The notes under the pieces are model-generated. The model had not been told where the DNA came from. It was given only the letters and a program-made list of their open reading frames with translations, and ran no database searches. A program made the position numbers and the translations under genes. Shown here one piece after another: positions 52,431-63,587 of a stretch of DNA of 64,000 nucleotides (positions are counted from its first letter, which is position 1; each line of letters begins with the position of its first letter). Source of the DNA: Chionis minor (Eukaryota > Chordata > Aves > Charadriiformes > Chionididae); contig VZSF01006829.1 of assembly GCA_013398295.1 (NCBI GenBank), positions 375,759 to 439,758 of the forward strand, written 5' to 3'.

Positions 52431-54202
52431 TTTCAAAAGCAGACCATATATTACAATCTGTCTTCCAGTCAAAAAAATTTAATATATATACAAACTGTGA
52501 GTGACTATTAAGCATATGCAAATATGAATACCCAGGCACCTGCATACATGCAATTCTCTTCTGTATTTATTTAAGTATTTCAATAGGAAATGGCCCATTC
52601 AGATAAAATCTTTTCTCTCCAATGATGTCCTAGGGCAGGATAAAAACAAGACAGGAACATGTATCAGTATACATTTCAACACAGAAAACACGTTAAAAAC
52701 AGCTGCACACCGTAGTTTCTTGAGAACAGAAATTATAAATTCTGCCCAGCTGAAATACAATATATTTAGTGCAATCTTATGTTATTCTATTCAATGTATA
52801 AACTTGAATTACCACACACATTAATTTTCAAATATTCTTACTATGATTGGGTGCAGAACATATTTATTAGATAACATCATATGCAAAACATATAATTCCA
52901 TATCTAGAAATGGATTTGATACATTCCATTTTGAAGAAAAGGATGGGCAGAACCATGGTTTACATATGCCATATTTCACTACAACATTGGAAAAGAACAG
53001 TTTTCAGCAAAGAAAAATATGTGAAACCCTGCTCTTGGAAAACATATTGTTTTCTTAAGCTTTTAGATGGAGTAAGAGAAAATGTCATTTTAAGGTCTCA
53101 GCTGACAGTTCACCATCAATGCTGTAAACCCAGCGTTCACGTTTATTGAGCACAACAGCAATCTCTTTCTTAAAACCTTTACTTTTTTGGTAGTTGTCTT
53201 CCTCCACCTCCCTTAAGGCCCTGAAAAATGTGACTTTACTGTGCTTTGAACAGGTCTGCATTTAGAAGATCTGAGAAAGATCACATTTCCTCAGTGTCAT
53301 TTGAGGGAGAATGGCTGGAGGCTTTTCAAAAGAGGAAAGAAGGCACTCAATTCCCACCGATTTTCTGTGGCATATATTCTTAGGACAACCTCTGATCTTG
53401 CCTGTGCGTTCTAGCAATGACTGCTTTATATACTCCAAGTCTCTTTCTTTACCTATTGCTGCAGATAGTTCTCATCACTTGAACACACACAATGATTTTC
53501 TCTGACTACTTGTGTGTAAAAGTTATAATAAATTTCACCTGTTCAAATCCAACATTCTGACATTTGTTGTTGCCAAAAAGTTCAAATGTCTTTTCAGCCA
53601 GTAATAATATTGGTGTCAGCTGCCAGGTCCTTTCCTTTGTGAACATTTGCCCATTTAAACTAATGGTGTCTTATTTGTTTTATGACTGTTTTTTTTCTAG
53701 TAGCTGCTCTTCTGTGAAGCCTCCTCTTGGCTATGTAAGTCATACACCAATCTGGAGGACACCTGCTTTTTAGTACTTGCTGCCAGACCTATTTGAAAAG
53801 TCAGATCTCCACTAAGCACATCAAACACTCTGGTCTCACTAGATCAGAAGCATTGTGAAGCGTTTAAGAATGCGGCTTGACATTATACATAATCTGGTCT
53901 AGCTGCAGGTGGCTGCCAAAAGGGGAAATCCTGCTCTCCCTAGGCCCCAGCCCATGAGCTGAATCCTCTTTTCCTCCCCTCGCTTCCATTTGGAAGGAAA
54001 GACCCCGAGGCCCCTGGCTGAATCAGTTCAGTGAGCTGCTCCAATGGAAAACTCGTTTCTTCCCCCATCAAGAAATGAATGTTTGCTGAACTGACACCCG
54101 GGCAGCAGCACGACGCGTTAGACATAATGTAAGGGAGAATGAAGTCCCGGACAGGAGCGAAAAGAAGATGAAAAGAGCACCTCCTCTTCTGGTAAGATGA
54201 AA
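52431..54202. other. AT-rich non-coding DNA, no gene recognised
   Basis: No exon or RNA gene recognised between the two CR1 fragments. Short plus-strand frames (52843-53149, 53311-53505, 53564-53773) have no recognised domain. Confidence 0.55.
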
Positions 54203-55109
54203 GGATGGAGTGTACCGTCAGCAAGTTTGCTGATGACATGACGCTGGGAGGGGTGGCTGACACACCAGAAGGCCGTGCTGCCATTCAGCGCAACCTGGAC
54301 AGGCTGGAGAGTTGGGCAGAGAGAAACCTTATGAAATTCAACAAAGGCAAGTGTAGGGTCCTGCACCTGGGGAGGAATAACCCCATGCACCAGTACTGAC
54401 TGGGGGCTGACCTGCTGGAAAGCAGCTCTGCAGAGGGATCTGGGAGTCCCGGTGGACAACAGGATGCCCATAAGCCAGCAATGTGCCCTTGTGGCCAAGA
54501 GGGCCAATGGCATCCTGGGGTGCATCCAAGAAGAGTGTGGCCAGCAGGTGTAGGGAGGTCATCCTCCCCCTTCACTCTGCCCTGGTGAGACCAGAACTTG
54601 AGTACTGTGTCCAGTCCTGTGCTCCCCAGTTTAAGAAGGACAGGGAACTGCTAGAGAGGGTACAGCAAATGGCTACGAAGATGATTAGGGGGCTGGAACA
54701 TCTTTCTTATGAGGAAAGGCTGAAGGAGTTGGGTCTTTTTAGTCTGGAGAAGAGAATATTGAGGATATCTTATCAATGCTTATAAATACTTAAAGGGAGG
54801 GTGCCGGGAGGATGGGGACAGTCTTTTTTTCAGTGGTGCCCAGTGATAGGACAAGAGGTAATGGGCACAAACTTAAACATAGGAAGTCCCATCTGAACAT
54901 GAGGAGGAACTTCTTGACATTGAGGGTGGCAGAGCACTGGAACAGGCTGCCCAGAGAGGCAATGGAGTCTCTGACTCTGGAGGCATTCCAAACCCGCCTG
55001 GATGCCACCCTGTGCAACCTGCTGTAGGTGGACCTGCTCTAGCAGGGGGGTTGGACCAGATGATCTCCAGAGGTTCCTTCCAATCCCTAACATCCTGTGA
55101 TTCTGTAGC
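54203..55109 (+). mobile_element. CR1 LINE, 5'-truncated, reverse-transcriptase 3' half
   Basis: The element enters within the reverse-transcriptase domain. KFADD (54223-54237) holds the catalytic FADD of motif [21 protein letters not shown], then [19 protein letters not shown] sequence, [20 protein letters not shown], and finally [20 protein letters not shown] follow the order of the CR1 C-terminal region and thumb. The open segments lie in three frames (54205-54399, 54483-54785, 54812-55027), so there are a premature TGA at 54397-54399 and at least two frameshifts. After the coding end comes the 'ggttggaccagatgatctcc' 3'-UTR and the terminal octamer repeat CATCCTGTGATTCTGTAG. The 5' truncation is typical of CR1. 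It is inactive, but less decayed than the L1 relic. Confidence 0.96.
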
Positions 55110-56103
55110 AACCAGCAGTGGGCAGTTAGATCAGGTGAGATAAAGCATCAAGCAGCAAGTGTGTGAGTAACAGGTAAGATACAGAGCTGAAGACAAATAT
55201 GAGAATCACCTCACATGTCAGCATAATGCAATTTCTTGTAAACTATTTTAGCAAAGAAAGATGGTATTGATTAGAAAGAGTAATTCAACAGAGAATGTTC
55301 TGAGCTTCGAACCTCCATCGCAACTGCGGTTTTCCTAGAGTCAGATCGAAGTAGCTTCAAGGTGAATTCTTAAAAAATTTTTTCCCAAGGCTACTTATAA
55401 TCTACTTTTCACAGACTGAGCTTTATTCTTGTGTATTGCAGAATACTGAAGCGATCATCCCATTCTGAGACTGTAGAATACATTTGGCAAATCACCGTAC
55501 GTGAGATAGATGTCTACATACTAAAACACAGACAAAGGCAAGAGTTAGTGCAATGAATAGGAAGTATACTTAAAAAGCAAAATAAAAAAGAAGCAATAAG
55601 CTATGTGTGGAAATTATAGTGTCAATGTCTGCATCCAGCATTTGCCAATGTTAATGATTGATTTTAAATTTGAAAAAAAGTGATTTTAAATTAGGCAAAA
55701 ATCCACCGAAATTAGTTTTCATAGTGACTTTCATCTGAGGATCTGAAACTATTTGGCAACTAGTAAGGAATTAAGATGCACAGGTTTAGGGAACATTCAT
55801 ATACACATTTCAATGAGAAGAAATTTAATACCAACCAGAACATGACATGCCCAAGAATATTCTATGACAGAACCAAAAATAAAACTCAAACCACTTGCTT
55901 CTTGAAGACCTATACAAATTCAAGCAACTATACGTTAGACAATAACATGTACATGATTAAATATTTCAGCATATTGATTGGTGAAGGGCAAAATTTCCAA
56001 TTTTTTAGAAAACCTTCTATTGGACAACTGCATCGCTGTCTTGCATGTTACATATTACTAACAATAGTTTGGTCCAAAAAGATGCATATAATAATTTCTG
56101 TGC
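55110..56103. other. AT-rich non-coding DNA between CR1 and the solo LTR
   Basis: No gene recognised. The plus-strand frame 55776-56108 (110 codons) runs up to the LTR boundary and shows no family resemblance. Confidence 0.55.
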
Positions 56104-56108
56104 TATAG
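56104..56108. repeat. 5-bp target-site duplication (left copy)
   Basis: TATAG immediately before the LTR is repeated at 57165-57169 immediately after it. A 5-bp duplication is usual for class III (ERVL-like) integrations. Confidence 0.88.
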
Positions 56109-57164
56109 TGCATTGGGTTGTGCCAAGGTTTTGGTAGCAGGGAGCTATAGGGGTGGCTTCTCTGAGAAGCTGCTAGAAGCTTCCCCCATGTCCAACAGAG
56201 CCAATGCCAGTGAGCTCCAAGGCAGACCTGCCGCTGGCCAAGGTTGAGCCCATCAGTGATGAGGGTTGCGCCTTAACATATTTAAGAAGGGGGAAAAAAA
56301 CCTGTGTGACAGCAACCAGGAGAGAGGAGTGAAAGCAAGAACTCTGCAGACACCAAGGAAGAAGGAGGATGAGGAGGTGCTCCAGACGCCTGAGCAGAGA
56401 TTCCCCTGCAGCCCATGGTGAAGACCATGGTGAGGCAGGCTGTGCCCCTGGAACCCATGGAGGTTAATGGTGGAGCAGATATCCACCTGTAGAGGACCCC
56501 AGGCCAGAGCAGGTGGACGCCCAAAGGAGGCTGTGACCCCATGGGAAGCCTGTGCTGGAGCAGGCTCCTGGCAGGACCTGTGACCCCATGGAGAGAGGAG
56601 CCCATGCTGGAGCAGGTTTGCTGGCAGGACTCGTGACCCCATGGAAAGGACCCACACTGGAGCACTGCACGCGTGAAGAACTGCAGCCTGTGGGAAGGAC
56701 TCACATTGGAGAAGTTAATGGAGGACTGTCTCCCATAGGAGGGACCCCACACTAGAGCCATGGAAGAGCGTGAGAAGTCATTCCCCTGAGGAGGAAGGAG
56801 CAGCAGAGACATGTGATGAACTGACCGTAACCCCCATTCCCTGTCTTCCTGTGCTTCTGGGAGGGAGGAGGTAGAGAATTCAGGAGAGAAGTTGAGCCTA
56901 GGAAGAAGTGAGGAGTGGGGGGAAGGTGTTTTAAGATTTGTTTTTTATTTCTCATTACTCTGCCTTCTAATTGGCAATAAATTAAATTAACTTCCCTGAG
57001 TCAACTCTGTTTTGCCCATGACGGTAATTGCTGAATGATCTCCCCATCCTTATCTCGACCTATGAAACTTCTGCTATATTTTCTCTCCCCTGTCCAGCTG
57101 AGGAAGGGGAGTGATAGAGTGGCTTGGTGGGCACCTGGCATTCAGCCAGGGTCAAATAACCACA
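56109..57164 (+). mobile_element. Solo LTR of an avian ERVL-like endogenous retrovirus
   Basis: A 1,056-bp element that begins TG and ends CA, flanked by TATAG on both sides. No internal viral genes are present, so it is a solo LTR left after recombination between two LTRs. The orientation is given by a TATA-like CATATTTAAG at 56277-56286 and a polyadenylation signal AATAAA at 56976-56981. The words 'gagaagctgctagaagcttc', 'gctgaggaagggga'-type sequence and 'cacctggcattcagccaggg' near the 3' end are typical of LTRs common in many birds. Inside, 'gtgaccccatgg' recurs at about 56533, 56580 and 56633, making a three-unit tandem array. Overlapping frames on both strands, up to 176 codons, are shadows. 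Confidence 0.93.
56531..56680 (+). repeat. Tandem ~50-bp units inside the LTR
   Basis: Units starting at 56531, 56578 and 56631 each carry '(c)tgtgaccccatgg' and then a 'gctggagcagg'-like word. Spacings are 47 and 53 bp. The array lies between the TATA-like box and the polyadenylation signal. Confidence 0.75.
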
Positions 57165-57169
57165 TATAG
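57165..57169. repeat. 5-bp target-site duplication (right copy)
   Basis: TATAG, identical to 56104-56108, directly follows the terminal CA of the LTR. Confidence 0.88.
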
Positions 57170-57925
57170 AGACTGACTGCCCACCAAACACGTTCAACAA
57201 ACTACTGTATGATAGTAATAGAGCAGGCCCTGGACAAGAGCGGTAAGCGTTGAGGATGAAGAAACAGGCTAGACCCTGACTTTGGCTATAATAATTTAAC
57301 CATACTAAACACCCTAAAACTGTGTCATAAATTCCAGCGAGCAAAGGCGTCTTAGCTTTGGTGACATGGAAGTCAGAGACAATGTTCCCATAAACTAACA
57401 GAAATCTTTCAGATCTTATGACTAGCTAACAGAGAATCATGAGAAAACACTGCCCTATGACTCAAGAGGAAAACCAAGCTGTATGGGAAATGATGCTGAT
57501 AGAATGGGAACCAAAGGAGAACAAACAGAAGCGGAACATTATGATTTTCTTTAAGTAAAAGGCTGCTATCACTGTACAAACAGCAAAAGCAAACGGAGCA
57601 TTTAAGGAGACTGGCAGTAAGGGCTTGCAGGTAGTAGTAGAGTGCACCACCAAGCTACAGTCAAGCCAGAGTGCAGATTACGTGAAATGACATGAAAGAG
57701 CCAGTAGCTGATTAAATGGTTTACCCTATGAACTCTGTATGCCGTGAACATGCACAGCCAGTTCCATAGCATCCATGAGCAAGCACTGGGGGATTCTGGT
57801 TCCAACACAGCCTTGACAAAACTAAAAAATGGTTGATGAGATTTCAGTATAATGTATATCCCAAATGAGGATAGATTCAACCCCCAAGTGGCATCTGGTA
57901 GTAATATTGTACTATAGCAAATAAA
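57170..57925. other. Non-coding DNA 3' of the solo LTR
   Basis: No gene or transposon recognised. Minus-strand frames (57462-57653, 57602-57880) have no recognised domain. Confidence 0.55.
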
Positions 57926-57929
57926 ATAA

Positions 57930-58018
57930 CAGTAATACTAATTTACATTTCTATATACTCCCCTTTAAGGCATCTGTAACTGGCTACTGTCAGAGAACAG
58001 ATGTAGAACTAAATGGCA
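57930..58018. repeat. Ancient interspersed repeat fragment
   Basis: 'actaatttacatttctatat' resembles the 'actttgcacttccatag' segment of the relic at 28.33 kb. The following 'tggctactgtcagagaacag' matches the block at 33211-33252. The combination suggests one ancient amniote repeat with several surviving pieces in this window. Confidence 0.4.
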
Positions 58019-61000
58019 CGTGTCCAATATAGATGAAAAACCTGATTCCCCACTGCTACATTTATATGAGGAGAAAAAAAACAAAGAAAAAGGAGAAATG
58101 AGGAGAACCAGCTTTTAACTTTAATACTTATGTGGGTGCAGGCAGAACCCGGTAATTTATACTTGGCCCTCATTACCAAAAGCCTAAATTGCACAAAACA
58201 GTGAAGTTAAGCCAGCAGATCACAGAGCACAACTGCCTACAACTTCTCTGAGTTGCATCTTGACTTAGGTGAGAATATCCCAAGAGCTACTCTAGCTTTT
58301 ACCAGTTGTCAATCACTACTAAGAATTTCAGAAATTCATTCTCCATGCCCTTCACATTTTAGTCACAGAAGCCAGGTGCTGTAATCGTATCTGGAGAAAT
58401 ACTCTCTTCAGAAAAGATGTTCCCAAGGAAGGGTCTAAAGCTACTGAACATACAGCCACTTCATGTCGCCAAAGAGGTCCATAGTGACACAAGCCACTAT
58501 GTGACTTCCCAGGCAAAAAGAAACCTACTGAAGAGAAATTCGAGGTTTTCAGTCAGGAAAGCCCAGAGTCAAGTTTACAGCTTGCAACCTAGAACTCCTG
58601 GAGCACTAACACAATCCTCATAAGTCAAAAAACGAAGAGGCTGTCTTCACAGGAGAGAGAAAAACATCCCAAGTCTGTACCATTTGATTTATACTTGCAA
58701 AGGAAAGCTGAGCCAGTTATATGTGTAAACAGGGGTTGAGCTGATGTGTCGCTTTTCTGCTCTTCCATTCTGGGAAATGACTGTGGGTGATCCCTCTTCT
58801 TTCTTTACCTCCCACTGTCTTTTCCTCCTCCACAAGAAAAAATAAAAAATAAAAAATAAAAAAAAATTCTGTTTGCCAGTAGACAGTGTGAATACCAGCT
58901 GAAACACCTGCATGCCAGACACATCCAGCTGTCCTCTCCCGTGCCTCTTGCTGACAAGGCATCTGTGCTGCACACCACACACACCAGTTTGCATGCTGTA
59001 GGTAAGCAGACTTTTAGTATTATTATTCCCGCTGCTCTTGTACAGTTCTCTTTACCATCCCCCATAGCCTGAGGAGGGAACTTCTCCGCAACTTATAGCA
59101 GCCCAGCAAAAATCCTCTGTACAACTCAAAGCAATGACTTTTCAAATTCTCTTACAGTACAATCACCACATCATTCTAGTGTTGGGTTAGACGGCAGCAT
59201 GAAGTCAGAGCCCTCCTCTAAACAGGAAATACAAACATTTATAAGGTTAAAAACAGGCCTAATCCTCTACTACAGAACCTCCTCACTCCATTTTCACAAA
59301 TTTCTGTGTTCAGATAACAGCATCTCTGCTGACTTCTTCACATTTTTTCTTCCTGGTTGTGCAAGAAGCGGGAATAAACTAGGCACAGCAGGAATTCTTC
59401 CACCTTGAGATTTCTAACCTTATTTCAGACGTCCCAGAAAATTGGACAGGAAGGATAAACTTCAAACCAGAGTCAAGCAAAAACTTCAGACCTCTGTGTC
59501 TTAAGATTATGAAATAGAACTTTGTGAATAACTTCTTTCAGTCCCTGTCTAAAGGGAAAAAGGACTTTTAAAAACTATTTCAGATTAGCAACTTATTTTC
59601 AAGGGTTTCATTTGACAAGATATAACCAATGTTTTGAAATGCATTAAAATAAAGGAAGTACTACACATACACAAGATTGTTTCAAAATGAAAAACTGAAA
59701 TACACTCTTTTAATAAATATAAAAATAATATACTTGGACTTTTTCAACAAAATAATTTTGTACTAAATAATTCACCATATTTGCCTATATACATACAATA
59801 TCTTTCATTTGATGTCCAGAATTGACTTTCTGTAAATTTCTGTAAATACAAATGTTGCATGATTTTTTTTCCCCAATAATATTTTTAAGTAAAAATGGCC
59901 TGAATTTCAGGACTGCAAAACACTTGCAGCAGTCTTTCACTTCAATTACTTCTGTTTTGTGGGTTCTCAGCATTTATAGAAATTGATGCCTATGTGCAGA
60001 AATATGACTTAAGATCCTAACATTTGTCATTGGGATTTTAAAACTTTGGCTACAAGACAAAAGTCTACAAGACTGTGAGACAAAATGCAAAGACATACAC
60101 ATAAGGCATTGTTATTTAAATAAAATCTGTTAAATTTTAATTTTTCCCATTTTCCAAAACTTAGTGACAAAAAATGGCCCCTTTTGCTTTGTCAGATATT
60201 TGATACTAAGAGGACATAACATATGATGGTTTTTTCCTTTCTCTACATGCTTGCCAATAATTCAATGACTAAAATAAATACTAACACCAAATCTTGCTTT
60301 CAGTTATACTGGATTGCCTTATACTTACTGGAACTGACCATGATCTGACTATAAGAGGTTGGAATGAATCTGGAATGTCAGTTGCTATCTGGGGTTTTTT
60401 TTCCCCTCATTTTCTTCTAGATCTTTTTTTAAAAGGTGTGCTCACTATATTCAAATAAAAAAGAATATTTTTCAGAGAACAGAACAAACAAACAAAACCC
60501 TTAGCAAAGTGCTTGTGATTAATTTTTAATGTTCCACTGGTTTTCATACATAGCACGACGAAAGACATTAGTGCTGGGAACACAGAATTTCTAAATGCTT
60601 TTTAAAGAGTACAGAAGACCTTAATTTTTTCTCTCAGCATAGGTCGTGGTGGTGGTTTTGTTTTTAATGTATGCATGTGAAGACACAGTTACCTATCAGT
60701 AGGCAAACAGACATAGAGTACCTTAAGCTGCCCTTAAAAGTCAGGAAAATCAAGTAAAACTAGCGGCAGTGCTGCCATAATAAAACAGACTGGTTTCAGT
60801 TTCTTCCCAATGAAGAATATGAGTTTTTGCCATTCTCTTGAGTAAGGACGGAGGCAGACTCCTAATATAGCCCACAGTTTCATTCTTTAAATCAGAGACA
60901 GTAGTGTAACTAGTCTCAAGCAATGATGCTTAAATGTTGTCCAAACCTGTTTTCCTTTATAGTTCTAAGCGATGTATAAAGAAAAACAGTATTAGAAAGT

Positions 61001-63255
61001 CATGTTAACATGAAGAAAAGTAGGAGATGGGAAAATGTAAACAATAAGCCCCATAAAACCCATGAACAAACCAGTACATTTTGAATTGCTCTTTGGTAAG
61101 TGATGAAAAAAAGTGTTATGAGGCAAATCCTTCACTGGGTCACTCACTGGGGAGACTGGTAAAAATAAATTGCACAGCTCTAATTTTCCTAGCAGCTTCC
61201 ATGCTATTCTTTGAAACTGAGTAAGAAACCCTTGGCCTAATCCCAAGAGCCAATCTATAGTAAATAGTGCACACTTAATGCCTAAGTTCCTTTTTAGCAC
61301 CATTCAGACAGTGACTTCAGCCACACAGCTTAGTCATAGCAGACATTTTTGTGGTGAAAGCATTAAACCCACATGCAGCTCTCTTTCTGTGGCCACTGGG
61401 GGTCATGCTCCTTTCCCATTAGCTGAATAAATCATAAAGTCTGCACAGACCACACAAGAAGCAAGGCTAGCAAGCCACAGGCAGTGCCTACAGCCTGCTA
61501 TTTCTTTTCAGAATTAAAAAAAAAAAAAAAAGGAAGAAAAGAAAAACAGGAGAGAAACACAGCAAAACAGCCTAGCTTTAAGAAATTATTTGCTTTTTTT
61601 AATTTGATCTCTTTGAAGTCCACAGAGATTTGTTTGTTTGTTTGTCTTTTAACCCAAGCAGCTACAGTGAAGAAGAAAAACAGAGAAAAATAAAAAGAGT
61701 GGCATGCGATTCCTTTGTCCTATGCTGCAACAGCAGAAGGTAAAAAATTCTGCTAGTTTGTTAACTAATAGAGGCTGTCATACAATATAGGACCTCAACA
61801 GGTACCTGCAGAAAACAAAATAGATGTTGAGAGATAATACATAATAAAGGAGTGAACAAGGAATCAAAATAGTGCGTAACATTTTTCACATCAAATGATT
61901 TATTCTGCCAATGAAAATGACAGTAACTGAACAAGGTCTGGAAGTCTAGAGGTTGGTTCAAGTTCCCATCAATCAGGAAACAAGATAAGAAGGAATTTTA
62001 AACATAGCCATTAGCATGCAACTAATGAACATGAAGAAGATATGCACAGCTCATTATGCTAAGGAGCGTTTCTTTAAAACGTACCAATCGCCGAAATATT
62101 TTTAAAAGTGCATTGAACTTTAGAGAGCCTTTACATAACAGCTTGATTGGCAACTAGAACATGCCCCGTTTCTCAAAGGACCCAGATGGGGCAGGCGGGG
62201 GGAGTGTGTGGGAGGGGAGCTTTTCAAACTATGTTCTGTTCTATGAGCCCATCTAGATCATTTGGACATGCAGTGTTCAGAAAATAACATTTACATACTT
62301 CACTGTATACATGCTGAAAAACTTTTTCGAGCAGGGAGGACAGCTGAATCAAAGATTGCCGGGTCTATTTATGCACTGTCAGCTGAACCTTTGTTTGCTA
62401 CCCTATTTTGTGTTGGTATTTTTGGGGCAATCTGGCATATTTTTTAGTACAACAAAAAAGCACACCAGAAAAAAATAATATAAAAACAAAACAAAACAAA
62501 AGACCAAAGAACAACAGAACAAAAAAAAAAGGAGGAAATAAAAGAAAGTGAGCACCAGCTAGGGTCAGATAGGCTTAGGCCAGAGTTTTGAAAGCTCTTT
62601 CAATCAACTCTACCAGTAATCCTATATCCTTACCTGCAATATAACTTACTCTTTAGCTATTATAGTCCTCCTGAGCAAAGACAGATAATCATGTTGAATT
62701 GTGACAAATTATACGGTGGTTTTGGGATGTGAGCAAGCACTCACAAGGGAGTAGGGCAAGACCACTTAAATCCATTTCATTTGTGACTTAATATTGTGGG
62801 TTAAAACTTGTGTGACCTTTGCCAAAGACATCTCATATATGTGCAGGAGAAAAATCAAATCCCAAGTCTCAAAAGATTCCTAGCAATAAGATATACAGTT
62901 TCTGACAGGTCACCCAAGGCACAGCCTGAATTTTATCATGGAATTCTTACTGATGGATTAAGTACCACTTTAACCAGAATAACAATAAATAAAAATCCCT
63001 CAGTGGAAAAATGTAGAACTGTGTAAAATTTAGGATTTCAGCCATTCCAGTGGAACAGCTAGCTATTAACATCTTCATAGATGTATTTTCCAAACCAGCA
63101 GAAGACATTCTTAGACAGCTCATATAGAGCATCCTTCCTGGAATCAGAGTGCTCAAGAGATTTCTAATACTTAAGATTTCAAACCGATGCAGTTACTAAA
63201 AGAAGCTGAGTGAAGCACAACTCCCTTCTGGCCATTATAAGCCAAAGTTTTAACC
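58019..63255. other. AT-rich non-coding DNA with simple repeats
   Basis: No exon or RNA gene recognised. Simple tracts include (AAAAAAT)n at about 58836-58867, A16 at 61516-61531, (TTTG)n at about 61629-61644 and (AAAAC)n at about 62482-62501. All open frames are short and without family resemblance. Confidence 0.55.
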
Positions 63256-63260
63256 TTTTC

Positions 63261-63312
63261 CTCAGGCAAAACTTGTGCTGATCTCACTGGGAGATTTGCT
63301 TGAGTGAGGACA
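63261..63312. mobile_element. Palindrome-centred ancient repeat fragment
   Basis: CTCAGGCAAAACTTGTGCTG, then 'atctcactgggagatttgct' and 'tgagtgaggac', matches 'ctcaggcaaaactcccattgacttcaatgggagttttgcctgagtaaggac' almost along its whole length. CTCAGGCAAA and the facing TTTGCTTGAG are the two arms. It belongs to the same dispersed group as 28195-28272. Confidence 0.6.
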
Positions 63313-63544
63313 GTAATATTAAACTGCACTAGCAGCAAGAACCGAGGATACCACTTCAATAATTTTAAAATGAAAACCATATAAATATCCTTGTTTTGTC
63401 CAAATGTGTATGAACACTAGCAACATAAAACATTCCATAGGCCTGTGTAACATAAGGATAGCTACAGATTCAAACTTGCCTACTTTCAAAGCACCCGTAC
63501 TTGTAATGAGCAAACACAATGCAAACATTGTGAGGCCAAATTCT

Positions 63545-63587
63545 CTCTCCAGAATCTGGCATGGGTACACGCTCTCCAGAATCTGGC
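63545..63587. repeat. 16-bp direct repeat, 27-bp period
   Basis: CTCTCCAGAATCTGGC occurs at 63545-63560 and again at 63572-63587. On the minus strand it translates as a PDSGER doublet within chance frames. A recent local duplication is the simplest explanation. Confidence 0.85.

Noticed and set aside
52129..52511. Two plus-strand frames of 117 and 121 codons
   Set aside because: They translate an antisense CR1 tail and the A/C-rich tract behind it; no protein family is matched.
53940..54575. Minus-strand frames of 74-135 codons around the CR1 start
   Set aside because: Mostly antisense shadows of the CR1 reverse-transcriptase region on the plus strand.
56253..56812. Overlapping minus-strand frames of up to 176 codons
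   Set aside because: They lie within the solo LTR, which reads in the opposite direction and is non-coding; length comes from its GC-richness and internal tandem units.
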